Source: Trileptium ribeirensis
Lineage: Eukaryota > Nematoda > Enoplea > Enoplida > Thoracostomopsidae
DNA length: 64,000 nucleotides
Direction: 5' to 3'
Assembly: GCA_030248225.1 (NCBI GenBank)
Contig: JASANE010024922.1
Location: 62,001-126,000 of the forward strand
In this document: positions 1 through 11,288 of the stretch, one piece after another
How positions within the stretch are numbered: position 1 is the stretch's first letter
How the letters are laid out: each line of letters begins with the position of its first letter
Position numbers and translations under genes: made by a program
Notes under the pieces: generated by a model
What the model saw: only the letters and a program-made list of their open reading frames with translations
Databases searched by the model: none
What the model was told of the DNA's origin: nothing

Positions 1-600
1 CTCGAAATTGGCATGGCGCTCTTGTTGTAATACAGCTCTAACAGCGGTGTTGGATGCGTCAACAATGATGCTGATTGGGACATCCGGAAGCGGGTGTGTT
101 AGTATCGTGGCGGTGGCCAATGCTTGTTTGCACTGTTCGAAGGCAGCGGATGATGTGTCAGACCATTCGATCGATTTGGCTGGTTTCGAACCTCGTGTGA
201 TACTTGTGAGTGGGGCTTTAATATCGGCACACTGAGGAATGAATCGGTGGTAGAAATTCAGTATTCCCAGGAATTCTTGGAGCTTTTGGTCGTTGTCGGT
301 TGAGGGAAATCACAGATTGACTGAACTTTGGACTCCAGCGGTCGAATACCATTGCCGTCAACGAAATGACCAAGAAATTCGAGGGATGCGACGCCGAATT
401 CTCATTTCTGAGGATTGATTGTTATGTCAAACTCGTCAAGTCGTTGAAACAATTGTTCAAGATGATGCTGATGCTATTCGTGACTGCTACTCGCAACGAG
501 GATGTCATCGAGATACGCATAGCAGGAATCCAATCCTCCTCAAAGAGGTGCATCGCCAAGCCATATAAAACCCCTTAGTGATATACCTTCCGGAAGCCCC
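1..600 (-). pseudogene. Ty3/gypsy retrotransposon pol fragment (RT to RNase H), decayed
   Basis: Read on the minus strand, this stretch carries the core of a Ty3/gypsy reverse transcriptase. The catalytic YLDD box lies at 504-515. It is followed by the conserved block ending in FLGH at about 360-375, then the FL-ILNFYHRFIP connection segment (about 230-290), and the start of the RNase H domain with an I-I-VDAS block near 50-75. Several in-frame stops interrupt it, for example shortly after YLDD and after the NPQK block, and a frame change occurs upstream of YLDD, so it is not expressible. The element is cut by the window edge, so LTRs and integrase cannot be judged. Identification of the family is firm; the exact clade is not. 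Confidence 0.85.
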
Positions 601-1119
601 GCAGACCCACGCGCCTTCGGCGCACGGAAAATTTTAGCAATTGTGAGCGAAATTTACAAAACTTTTAAGCTGAACTTCAATATTTGAGAAGAAAATTTGA
701 CGCAAATTCGCAGAGAGATGTATCTCGCATTATCCTCCGAATATTGAGGTCGCTAGAGGAGCTTCATCTCAATTTGGATTTGCAAAAGGTTTTAAATGTT
801 TGCATAATAATACCGATATGAACGTAGAATTTTTTTGGAATTCATATTCAAATCTGAAATGTCATAATCTAAAGATATATAATGCAAAGCCCAGAACAAA
901 CACACCTCAACACTTTTTGTCAAATCGCGTAATACGTGGTGTTGTCTGCCTTGATTTAACTTCAGAAACCTAGTCGGAGACAGGACCCCAAATGCATTTC
1001 GGAAACTTCGTGAATTTCTCAAGTTACATCAAATTTGATAGGCACCTTTGAATCAGATGTATGGGGCGGTATTCACTCCAATTCTGTTTTATCTATTAGT
1101 TTGTTGTAGTTAATTCAAT
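601..1119. other. AT-rich stretch without a supported gene
   Basis: I see no gene here. A short inverted repeat (gcgcc-ttc-ggcgc, about 610-622) lies at the edge of the retrotransposon remnant. The minus-strand ORF at 792-1022 has no signature and no credible splice sites. Confidence 0.5.
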
Positions 1120-1400
1120 ACTTTGCTGTACGGCTAAAATGTATAATGCAGCTAATTCAATACATTGCTATACTGCTAAAATATATAATGCAGCTAATTT
1201 AATACTTTGCCGTCCTGCTAAAATGTATACTGCAGCTAATTCAAAACTTTGTTGTACTGCTAAAATGTATAATGCAGCTAATTCAATACTTTGCTGTCCT
1301 GCTAAAATGTATAATGTAGCTACTTTAATACTTTGCTGTCCTGCTAAAATGAATAATGCAGCTTATTCATAAGTTTTCTGTACAGCTAAAATGTATAAAT
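1120..1400. repeat. 42-bp tandem array, 6-7 copies
   Basis: Units of about 42 bp with a consensus around aaaatgtataatgcagcta followed by attcaatactttgctgt are repeated head to tail. Because 42 is divisible by three, one frame stays open through the array and gives a false 77-residue ORF (1139-1372) with a 14-residue period. This is a minisatellite, not a gene. Confidence 0.9.
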
Positions 1401-1799
1401 TCATTTTGTATTATATGGTTTGCAGTAACCTACTTTGTCATTGTTGGCTAGCACACAATGTTAATCCTAGTAGCAATTACATTTGCTATAGGTCATACTA
1501 AGATTTGTCACTTTCAACTTTTGGCAAATCTCGTAACGCTTTGTAACCCGGTGGTGCACTAAAGATCAACATTTCGAAAGCGGTACAGTTAAGTAAAGCC
1601 AGTGTACAGCCGATTACAAAAACATTGTAATAAAGTATTAATTGCATTATTGAAAGGTATAGAGGGACGCTATCGGAGTGTCCACTGACAGCGCTAGGAG
1701 GAAAAATCTTAAAATTTCTCTTTTTCTGTAGGTGTAAAATTTCTCTTTCTCTTTTCTTATATCTCATCTTCGAGTAAATGTACATCGACCAAATTATTT
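1401..1799. other. No supported feature
   Basis: AT-rich spacer between two tandem arrays. The minus ORF at 1498-1785 has no recognisable motif. Confidence 0.4.
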
Positions 1800-2622
1800 T
1801 TCAGTTTATTAGACTGCGCATCTCGTTGACTCGCTTCGCCCGTTGTCTCCGTATCAACTAATTTACCGTAACTGTTTAAGAATGGTAAATCAATCAGCAA
1901 GCCTACCTACGCGTCATTAAGGTTGGCTCATTTAATTTATATAACAATAAATGTTCATTTCACATCCGCACGATCTCGTTGACTCGCTTCGCCCGTTCCG
2001 TCTCCTTATTAAATAATATATCGTAACTGTTTAATAATGGTAAATCAATCAGCAAGCCTTCCTACACGTAGTTCAGTTTGGCTCATTTAATTTATATAAC
2101 AATAAATGTTCATTTCATTTCCACACGATATCGTTGATTCGCTTCGCCCGGTATATTAAATAATTTACCGTAACTGTTTAATAATGGTAAATCAATCAGT
2201 AAGCCTACCAACACGTAGTTCAGGTTGGCTCATTTATTTTATATAACAATAAATGTTCATTTCATTTCCACACAATCTCGTTGATTCGCTTCGCCCAGTA
2301 AATTAAATAATATGCCGTAACTGTTTAAGAATGGAAAATCATTCAGCAAGCCTACCTACGCGTAATTCACGTTGGCTCATTTAATTTATATAACAATAAA
2401 TGTTCATTTCACTTCCGCACGATCTCGTTGACTCGCATCGCCTGCTCCGTCTCCATATATATTAATATACAGTAACTGTTTAAGAATGATAAATCAATCA
2501 GCAAGCCTACCTACACGTAGTTCAGGTTGGCTCATTTAATTTATATAACAATAAATGCTCATTTCACTTCCGCACGATATCGTTGACTCGCTTCGCCTGC
2601 TCCGCCTCTATATTAAACTAGT
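1800..2622. repeat. Tandem array of about 147-155 bp units (left part)
   Basis: About five copies of a unit that contains cgtaactgttta, a tcagcaagcctacctac block, aatttatataacaataaatg and ctcgttgactcgcttcgccc. The cgtaactg anchor recurs near 1867, 2022, 2169, 2316 and 2471. The array resumes at about 4303 after an inserted element. Confidence 0.85.
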
Positions 2623-4302
2623 GAAGCTCGCTTGCGAGCCAGAATTCGAGTGGTGAGAACAATCCCCCGAAGTCTGTTGTAGAAAGCACACATAAACAAA
2701 GCCTACACACAGTACGCAGGTGCAGCATTATATAAACCGTGAGTGATGAGTCATAGTTACGCCCGCCTCTTTTGATAGCCAACGTATGCAGTAGGCAAAA
2801 CATCATAAAACGAGTACAAAAACAATGAAATAATTTAATAATTCAATAAAACCCTAAATTGACTGTGAAAAGAACGTTAAAGAATTGAAACCGACACTTG
2901 AGAAAAATCTCATTTTTCATACCAAGTATGAAGCCGAAGTGTGAAAAATATTTGCCACACAATATTTTGACACTCGCAATGAGCTTGTTGGCCCAGAAAA
3001 CCCCATATAAGACACTAAAAGCAGCAAAAACACACATTTAGGTGTGTGTACCCTTATTGAAATCAATTAATAAATTGTGTACCCTTATTGAAATCAATTA
3101 ATAAATTCGTAGTTTATTGTTTCAAACGGGCATAAAAACCCAATCACATAAAAACTGAAATAAACACAAGATAATAAACGTACAACCAATAACTAATATG
3201 TAGCGAAAGGAGATAATTAACATAAAAGTATTAAAATCAAAAATATTAATTTTTGATCACACCAAAACCTATCAAATAACTTCCCTAGGCCTAGAAACCC
3301 AACTAAAACACTTACAAATTCTAGCCACCAAACTATATCAAATCTTACTATTACCTAAGTCTCCTAATACTGAAAATCTGGTAGGAAATACGGCGTAGTC
3401 AAGGATCTTTACATAGAAGACCTTTGGTCCGACATTAGCTATCGTATCCGAATAAAGCACGCTCCGTACTACGAAAGTCAATATCGATTCTCATCAGACT
3501 CAATACACTCGTGACACCGGCCAGACCCACTGAGACATTGGTAGCGCACAAATGACTGTACCCGCGCAATGACTAACAAGCGTGTAACCAAGTACTCAAA
3601 CAATAAAATAGCCATTACTGCGAATGTTAGTAGGAATACTTCAAAATAAAATGCAAATTTGATTAAGCACAACGCGATAACTTTCTCAAGTTTAATATTT
3701 TAGCTACCTCCATAAATTTTGCATAATTCACCAGGCAAAAGATGTCAATGCTTCAGTCTAACAATTTACTAACAGCCAATATCGCCTACATTCGCTCTTA
3801 CAAGGTGCATTTCCCACGACGTTTCACCAAATATGAAATTTGGCGCCAACTATAAGCTTATAGACTCCACATTGGGAAGTAGTTGAAAAACTTATTATAT
3901 ATCATTGGAAAGCCTTGGTAAAGCTACATGAAATAAGCCTATTAGTTTGCGAATACCTCTTTTACTTATTGAGAAAAGTCGCAAAAACTGGAGGGTGTGC
4001 CCGAAAAATGGGCCAAAATGACGTCATTTTGCCCCATAACTTTTCCCACGGGAAAAAAATTCAAAAATCGGGCTCCGTCACTACACCTAAATCGACCATT
4101 GCGGTTCCAATGAGCTATCTTGCATCAAAATCCGCCTAACCATTATGGAGATCCAGGTGCGACAGACACATACAAAGACACACACAGACACGACCTCCTC
4201 AACCACCCCTCCAGAGCCAAAATTGAAAATTCTCGTTCCACTCGTTCGCTTCGCTCAGGAGTGGAATGAGCTCGCTTCGCTCGCTCATTCCACTCGAATT
4301 CA
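2623..4302. mobile_element. Non-coding inverted-repeat element, long copy
   Basis: This block interrupts the 150-bp array and has a second copy at 21593-22620. Both copies begin with tagtgaagctcgcttgcgag and end with cgttccactcgaattcaa. The termini are inverted (gaattcgagtgg at about 2643 against ccactcgaattc near 4288-4300). The long copy carries extra internal sequence (about 3040-3780) absent from the other, including a directly duplicated 32-bp piece at about 3046-3110. No transposase is present. It is probably a non-autonomous DNA transposon; the superfamily is unknown. Confidence 0.65.
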
Positions 4303-4570
4303 ATAATATACCGTAACTGTTATAGAATGGTATATTGAATCAGCAAGCCTACCTACACGTAGTTCAGGTTGACTCATTTAATTTATGTAACAATATATGT
4401 TCATTTCACTTCCACACGATCTCGTTGACTCGCTTCGCCCGCTCCGTCTCTATATTAAATAATATACCGTAACTGTTTCACAATAGTAAATCAATCAGCA
4501 ACCTTACCTACGTGTAATTCAGTTTGGTTTACTTAACTTATATAACTATATGTTTACCTCATTTTCGCAC
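4303..4570. repeat. Tandem array of about 150-bp units (right part)
   Basis: Two further units with the same cgtaactgtt, tcagcaagcctacctac and ctcgttgactcgcttcgccc blocks as 1800-2622. They show that a single array was split by the element at 2623-4302. Confidence 0.8.
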
Positions 4571-7239
4571 GCTCAATTTAAAATAAGTTTGTAGATACAT
4601 AACCGACCAGTTATAGTTTTGTTAATACCGCAGTAGTTAAGCATTGCACAATGCCGTAACTATGATTAAGCGCAGAAAATGATTAACTCATTTTACTTTA
4701 TAGTTTGAAGGTTCTTAATGCGAATGCTTGACTGCGATAGTCTCTATATTAAAAGATTTAGCTCTAGCTTCGTTTTTGTATAAATAAATTTAAAGTCTAT
4801 TTTTGAATACAGGCGCGAATGCAGGGGCCCTGTTGGCCCGGTGAAAGGATTACAAGGAAAGGCAGGCCAGGAGGAAACACCCCGCCCCAACTTTGCTTAA
4901 AACATCAGGTAGTGCGAATTACTACAGTTAAAATTTCCGCGCGTCTTTGGCGAGGGGTGTGGGTGAAATTTTCCGGGGTCGCTGTGTAGGAGGAGGGGGT
5001 GCGGAACCTTAGACGGAGGACGTGCCATGCGGCGGCTAAGTTTGTGTCCTGGAGCGATAAATGCCTACTGGCAGTCCCTCCTTACGGCAACTACGGATTC
5101 GCTATTGTTTGAATAAGCACCGTTTAGTTGTGATTTCGGTAAATAAGGCCGCTCAGTGGGTCAGTCAATAAGTATGTCCAATATTTACATATATTAATGG
5201 ATTTTTCATGTAATTTATTTGTTTCCGTATATTGTAGATAATATATACATTTTTCATTTGGAGCACTGCCAATAACATGCCATGGGAAATAATCATATGA
5301 TCATTACATAAATTTTTGTGACGTCTTCGCAATTTTTAGTTCACAAGTTCACATTATAACATCGTATGAAAGAAATAGATTATTCTATTTTTATACTCAT
5401 ATTTATTTCATTATCGCAATTTATTTCATTTAATTTTGAGGGAAATAGTGATAAATTTAGCATTATAAATCGAATCCTTATGTTTATTTATTACATATTT
5501 CGATGTGTTTTAAGTTTCATATAAAATTGTTGAGGTTTCTATAATTAAACTTGTATTATTTTGTTTGGTCAATTTTCTATATGATTTATAACACAGGTTT
5601 GGAACTGTAAAATGGGAAAACTCTTGGTAAATTTGTGGTTGTAAATACCCATAATAGTAAACAATAGCTATGCTTGTTGTCTAATATACAGAAACAACAA
5701 CAACAGTTGACATTTAACGTTTCTGGGAACTTTCGTAGCAGAGCAATGTGATCTCCAAGTATATACTTCGTTCAGTTGTGAAGACCTGAGGAATATTAAA
5801 AACTGCGGCTTTTAGCTACTGGAAGGATTTAGGTACATGTAATATACTGCATATGGCGTTTCAATGAAGGTACTTCACAGTATTCTGCAACCACATGGCT
5901 AGTACTTTGCTATAATACTAGATTCTATGTCGTGACATTTGAGTTTCACAGGTACTGTATCTAAATAAAAATTTAAAAATAGTCTCTTACAAACCATATG
6001 TTCTAATAGTTTGTCTGAAGCCGTATTTCACAAAACCTGAAGTCTTCTTTAAGAATAGAGCAGTACTCGAGGGTGTATATAGTCTATGTCTAATAATAAT
6101 TGTTTACATTTCAGTTGCCAAGCCAGGAGCAAATTAATTTTTTTCACGAAAGCGCTTTTTTGAGCACGATGTATTTTTCTCGTTTTCCCAGTGTAACGTC
6201 GACAATGTTAGTATCACTAGGCCCAAACCAGCTAATTAATAAGAGAAAAATTGGCAACTCTTGACTGGTCAACGCCACTCGTTAATTTTGTACAAAACGT
6301 TGAAAAGTTACAAAGTAAGAATACATGTTAATACAGAATTGCTTTTAATGTTTAAAGGTACTCATGATTTTGGGATCATAGCAACTTATCGTTAACAGTC
6401 TAATATGTGTAGGGATGCTTCATACACTTCATACAATAGTCTGACACGTTGACAGTTATTTTAAACAAAGTTTTTAACTAAAAATTATGAAACAAAATTA
6501 TAAAGAAGCTGAACTACCAATGCCTTGCAATGAAATTTAGCCAAACGAATCGACTAGGGTATAAGCTGTGGTCAACGGCTGACTATATCACCCGCCTATT
6601 ATATTAAAATAAAGATTTTCAATTCGTCAAGTTAAACAAGTTTGAAAGCATATAAATAATATTATACACGTCTATGATATGAATATGAATTGGAGACCTG
6701 GTACAGCAACAAATAGTTCAACTTAAATTTGAAATTTGAGTTTTTTAATTTGGCTAAACTGTTTATGTGTTTCAGTTAACAGAAATGGTTGCCGCATTTC
6801 GAGCACTATGAATACCACAGTTTTGTTATTATCTGTTTTTATATAAACATACGTATATACTGAATAACTTATTCATATTTATTACATAGACTATAAACGT
6901 TGAAGCGCAGCTTTTGATATACACGCGCAACTAAAGCTAGATCCATTGCTAGAACCAATGATAATTACCATTGGCACATACACAAATTTTTATGGGGTCT
7001 TAGCAGGGCTCTAGCCAGTTGTTGACTTTTCATCTGTTAACAAACGTTTCATGATTGTGGCTGTTTTCCCTGCTGTGGTCCGTCCCATCTTGATTTCTTG
7101 GTGCAAAGAACTAGCCTGTAATTATTTTTGAATTTTTGAGAACGTAACGGACCTGATAATTTGCAATATTACAGAGCCAAAATTATATAAATCTTTCAAG
7201 CTTAAAGTCGGATAAACATGTAATTGGCACTAGGTGACA
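4571..7239. other. Long AT-rich intergenic stretch, no gene seen
   Basis: I found no ORF with a credible family signature, and no paired splice sites around open sequence, on either strand. A GC-richer patch at about 4810-5150 stands out from the AT-rich surroundings but shows no coding pattern. Confidence 0.5.
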
Positions 7240-7480
7240 ATCCGGGTTATTATGCCGAAGCATTGTGTGTAGGCTGGCCATGATGATTGCCCTTTACACC
7301 ACCCATCATCTTATCCGCCTAGACCAAAGTCTAGTACCTGTTTAACGCATAGGTACTGCGAAGCAATTGTGGCTGAGTCCCTTGCCCAAGGAGATTAGCG
7401 CGACCAATGGATTCGAACGCCTGACTTCACGATTATGAAGCAGTCGCTCTAACCACTCGGCCACGCGGCCACTCTTGCAA
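7240..7480 (-). mobile_element. tRNA-derived SINE
   Basis: On the minus strand, starting near 7478, there is an RNA polymerase III A box (TGGCCGAGTGGTTAGAGC) and a B box (CGTTCGAATCC) with tRNA-like spacing. An unrelated body runs down to about 7240. The cloverleaf is imperfect: acceptor and T stems do not close and the anticodon loop is wrong. It is therefore a SINE head rather than a working tRNA gene. It resembles the tRNA(Ser/Leu)-type heads common in animal SINEs. Confidence 0.65.
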
Positions 7481-8014
7481 GCTTAACATATTTTACATAT
7501 ACTTAGACTGTAGTTAGTTATAAATTTTTGAGTATGTAACAATCCACTGATAAATTGCAATATCACAGAACCGAAATTATATAATTGTTTCACGGTTTCC
7601 CTATGTTTTCCTGTAATTTTTTGCAAATTACCTATGTCCAGAAAGTACAATGTGGTCCATTTTTTATCTTATTTGGTCGTATAAACCATCGGATTCAATA
7701 TGTATTTATCGGGCAGTATAGACGCGATTAATACAGAGTTCAGCATTACAATTTGTACTATACCTGCCTTTCCGCGATTTTGCGGCAAAGTTGCAGAATG
7801 TGTTAGGCTTCCTTACTATAAATCTGTGGATTTGGCACAAAAATTGCGCATTTTTTCGAATTTAGTGCAGTAAAGGCCAAACGGTAGTTAGAAATAATCG
7901 GTATGTAACAAATTATATCGTGTTTGTATATTGTTGCTAATATTCTTACAAGTCATACTTTATTTCATACTTTCTAAACTAGTAAAACCAAGTTTAGTAA
8001 TGTAGAATTCGAAA

Positions 8015-8233
8015 ATGTTAATTACTATATTTAACAATGTTCACAAAAAATATTTCTTGATTCTTGGAATCATTTTCTCAAACAATATCTGGTTGGTATC
8101 TGTTCATTACACAACCACACATTTATCGTCATTGCTTCGACTACAACGATGGTCATTGATTTTTGGTCTAAACATGATCACCACTGCTCAGAATGTAGAA
8201 ATCATTCGCGGTCGACATATTCCTATGTCAAAG
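8015..8233 (+). CDS. Putative small secreted Cys-rich protein, exon 1 of 2
   Basis: The ATG at 8015 starts a 73-codon open exon. A hydrophobic stretch at residues 13-31 could be a signal peptide, with a second apolar patch near 45-55. The exon ends at AAG followed by the donor GTTAGT (8234), in phase 0. The next good acceptor in the same frame is at 9694, also phase 0, which gives a 188-residue product with the exon at 9695-10042. The signal peptide is somewhat internal and the start could lie elsewhere. This exon is less certain than exon 2. Phase agreement alone has a one in three chance, and the exon could instead splice to the phase-0 acceptor at 13413. Confidence 0.45.
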
Positions 8234-8559
8234 GTTAGTTGTTTTTTGTCAGCCGTAAATATATATAGTGTTGCGATAAAATCATGCCGCACGGCAAGTT
8301 CGATTAGTGTATCTCGCCGCAATACACGCTGCTACACGTGGGACTCTATGCGGAAACACCCTTAAGGATTTGTGTACTTCAGGATTGTCAGTGCAGCATG
8401 TTTAGTCGTGGTCAATATTCAACTCTAAATAATTTCAGGTCGCAATTTAAAGTGCGAAATATTGTTTTTATCAATAAGCAAATTCTGCAATAAATAGCTT
8501 TATTACAAAGACAATTCACAGTAAACTGTTTATTATTTCTGAAAATATCCACGAGAGAT

Positions 8560-8850
8560 GGAATCCGAAAACGGCGCTCTTGCTTTCAAAACCCTACACA
8601 ACAGGTTCCGGTCAACTTGCGTTAAATATACAATAGCATAGCGAGACATTGCAGCGCTCCTCTGTGGTATGGCGGAGAGATCGTAGGTGGAGATCGGCGA
8701 GTGTTAAGAAGTTCTGTGTAGGGCGCCACGTGAGGTTCACCAAATAAAAAGTTCCACAATATATGCTACGTCGGACCAGCCTGTATTCGAACCCGGGCTA
8801 TTAGCTTGTACGATTAGTGCTGTACCACTACACCGCGGTCCCCAAGCAAG
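8560..8850 (-). mobile_element. tRNA-like SINE or tRNA pseudogene
   Basis: On the minus strand, 8841 down to 8775 has a tRNA shape: an A box like GGTGTAGTGGTACAGC and a perfect B box GGTTCGAATAC, with partly complementary ends (GGACC and GGTCC). The sequence continues without a gene toward 8560. The anticodon arm is not convincing, so I treat it as a SINE head. Confidence 0.45.
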
Positions 8851-9164
8851 TTGCATTGAAGCTACACTATTTGCACTCACGTTACACGTTACAACTTGAA
8901 AATCTTTTTGTTAATTATATTTTTAACTCTTTCGTAAAGTAACACATTTGTCACAAAGTACATTGCGTAAAGACCTGCTTACTGACTTTGGCTTGTGTCG
9001 TGGAGTTGAGAGTGAGTTGCTATTCGCTAGCTTAGCGAGGTTCCATGGAATGCTTCATGGAACAACAGCTTCTAAACAACGTTATTTCCAGTGCACGTGA
9101 CTCCGCCTCAAACGGTCCGGGCAATGGTTTATTGAAAATTGTACAATATGCTCTTTACATAAAG

Positions 9165-9460
9165 TCTGAAAGAGCTGATCAATATTTAGCCTGTTACCCA
9201 ATTAATGTAATAAAGCGTGAATTCAAAATTTAAGATACCTGTAGGACAGCTGTGGTTAATGACCTTTCGTAGAGTAAAAATAAGCGCTGCTTTAAGGTAA
9301 AGAAAATAGTTCACTGGTAGCTTTTCGCAAGAAAATGGTTACACTTTACCTAAAGACAGAAAGCGTTGATCAAAATTTAGCCTGTTACCCAAATAATGTA
9401 ATCAAACTTGAATTTAAATCTTAGGTTATCTATAGGACAGCTGTGCTTAATGACCCTTAT
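9165..9460. repeat. Degenerate direct duplication of about 95 bp
   Basis: The segment with gatcaatatttagcctgtta and aggacagctgtggttaatgac (about 9170-9265) recurs in diverged form at about 9357-9460. It lies in the proposed intron of the gene at 8015-10042. The ORF at 9045-9233 overlaps it and is not taken as coding. Confidence 0.6.
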
Positions 9461-9694
9461 AGTAAAGACAAGCGTTAAATAAAATAGTTCACTGATAACT
9501 TTTAGCAAGAAAATCGTTATTCATCCAATTTAACTGTAGAAGTAGTTTAAGAGTCATAATATAAGCCAATGCTCTACGCTGTTGATACATGTTATGAGAT
9601 GTATATATCTTTGTGTGCATAAAAAACCCGAAGACAAAGCTTTAAGGTACTAAACGTGTGTAACCATCTCGACTGGTATGCCATAAAATTTCAG

Positions 9695-10042
9695 CGCACA
9701 TTCGAAGCCAGAAAGTCGAATGCAACCACGTCATTCGGTCTGTTGAACAAATCAAACTCATTAATTCTACACACATACCCGGCGGCAAATAATAGAATTT
9801 TTCCGGTTTCAATATGCGACGTCCACGACATCATGCATTACTGCACACGCGTTATGTTGACCCGAACCGGTACTACCCTTATTTATCAGAGGCACGATTG
9901 GTGTGTTTGCCCGTCAGGCTGGGAATGTCCACTTGATCCGAAAAAAACAAAATACGTCGAATTGTGCCGATATTTGCTGATGGCTGAGGCGTGGGATTGT
10001 TTAATGAAATGTGTACCTCAAGAATTCGTTGACTACGGTTAA
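9695..10042 (+). CDS. Putative small secreted Cys-rich protein, exon 2 (terminal)
   Basis: A strong acceptor (ataaaatttcag, AG at 9693-9694) opens an exon of 115 codons ending in TAA at 10040. It carries eight cysteines, at residues 114, 123, 143, 145, 151, 164, 175 and 179 of the joined product. The spacing is C-x8-C-x19-C-x-C-x5-C-x12-C-x10-C-x3-C, including the compact stretch WCVCPSGWEC. An even number of clustered cysteines near the C-terminus suits a disulfide-bonded secreted peptide or hormone-like protein. The CxCPxGxxC segment is loosely like the end of CART peptides, but the rest does not fit and I do not assign it. The minus-strand ORF at 9879-10064 is its shadow. Confidence 0.55.
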   Translation, partial: RTFEARKSNATTSFGLLNKSNSLILHTYPAANNRIFPVSICDVHDIMHYCTRVMLTRTGTTLIYQRHDWCVCPSGWECPLDPKKTKYVELCRYLLMAEAWDCLMKCVPQEFVDYG

Positions 10043-10944
10043 TCGACAAAGTAAACTGGTTCATTACTAGATAATTATTTCACATATGGCCAATATTGTG
10101 CACTTACATTAGTCCCTATCGAGTTTTATCGATACAAGCTCTGACAAGCAAACCGGCTTCATCCAATACTAGCAGCAGTATCCTGGTCAAGGGTTTTTCA
10201 AATATTTACGGGTGTCTTCGTAATTGCAGCGACCGTTGCTGAACGAGACCAACAGAAGAGGATTCGTGCTTGCAAATAGTTTACCTGCCATACTGATTAA
10301 GCGAAATTAATGAAGTGATAAAATGGTGGTTTTAACGTACGGTCCACATTCATACAAACATTAATTTAGAAGCTGTCATACAAGCGTTACGAGCAATCAG
10401 ATAACATATATTTAGCCAAGCTTATATAAAGTTCCTACAACCGCCGTGTATAAAATTGCATCGTTGACCTGCATCATTCTAACTGACTAAATTCTGCCGA
10501 GCCTTTACCATGTCCTCCTCTATAAAATGGTATTCTAATATACCTTTTATAGAAGTATTTATGGAAGCCGTGTGCTTATAGTTTTGGATTTTGTCTGCGG
10601 TAATCAGAGTAACCCAGCGGCTAATGAGGATGCGCGTAAAAGAAAGAACTTGCTTCATTCTGTTAATTCTGTTAAATATATGTGACCACACTATTAATCA
10701 TATTATTTTGTAAAAACAGAAATGAATCAAACTTTTGTTGCGGAAAAAATATGGAATTTGTTTCGATTGTGTCAAACGAAAAATTGTCAAAATCTAATAC
10801 AAATCTATATGCTTTGAAAAATGTGTACTCCTACTCCTTGTGCTGCTGCTCTGTTACAAAATTACGTACATGTAAAATTAATACATTGATAACTTATAAT
10901 CAAGTTTAGGCTTTTAATTTTTGATATTTTACTGCTTCGGTTTG
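10043..10944. other. Short intergenic region between convergent genes
   Basis: No supported gene. A minus-strand open stretch near 10520-10680 has a possible acceptor (tatatttaacag) and a possible donor (AAAG then GTATAT), but it lies downstream of a terminal exon and has no recognisable product. Confidence 0.4.
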
Positions 10945-11288
10945 TTACAAATTGTGAATGTCTTCATAGTGGCTTAATTCCGTTTCCCCTGCAACTTTTG
11001 AAGGGTTCATTTGGTCAAGCTCATTGTTAGAACATTCAATTTGTGTTAGTATGCCGATTTGAATGACACCTGACACGACTATATTTAAATTGGGTGGTGA
11101 AGGTACCATTAGCGGGGCACCACACCTATATGTGATTTGGGGCGTAGTAATCGAAAAAATGAGGTTACCCTTCCGCAAATGATCCATTGAGTCGGTCGGA
11201 GTTATTATGTTTTGTCTCCGAAGTTCCAGTAAAGGGCTGTGGGAGTCAGGGTACCATCGAGAGTAAACGATGCCTGTATGACCATCAG
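10945..11288 (-). CDS. Terminal exon of an unidentified minus-strand gene
   Basis: On the minus strand the acceptor tatatttctggacag (AG at 11290-11289) opens an exon of 344 nt. It begins with the last two bases of a codon (intron phase 1) and runs 113 codons to a TAA at 10945-10947. The amino-acid composition is balanced and protein-like, with a GIVYSRWYPDSHSPLLELRR block near its start, one weak hydrophobic run (VVSGVIQIGIL) and an acidic C-terminus. I do not recognise the family. No upstream exon ending in phase 1 was found with confidence between 11.3 and 15 kb. Confidence 0.5.

Noticed and set aside
7395..7480. tRNA gene on the minus strand
   Set aside because: A and B boxes are good, but the acceptor, anticodon and T stems do not close. 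It is treated as a SINE head.
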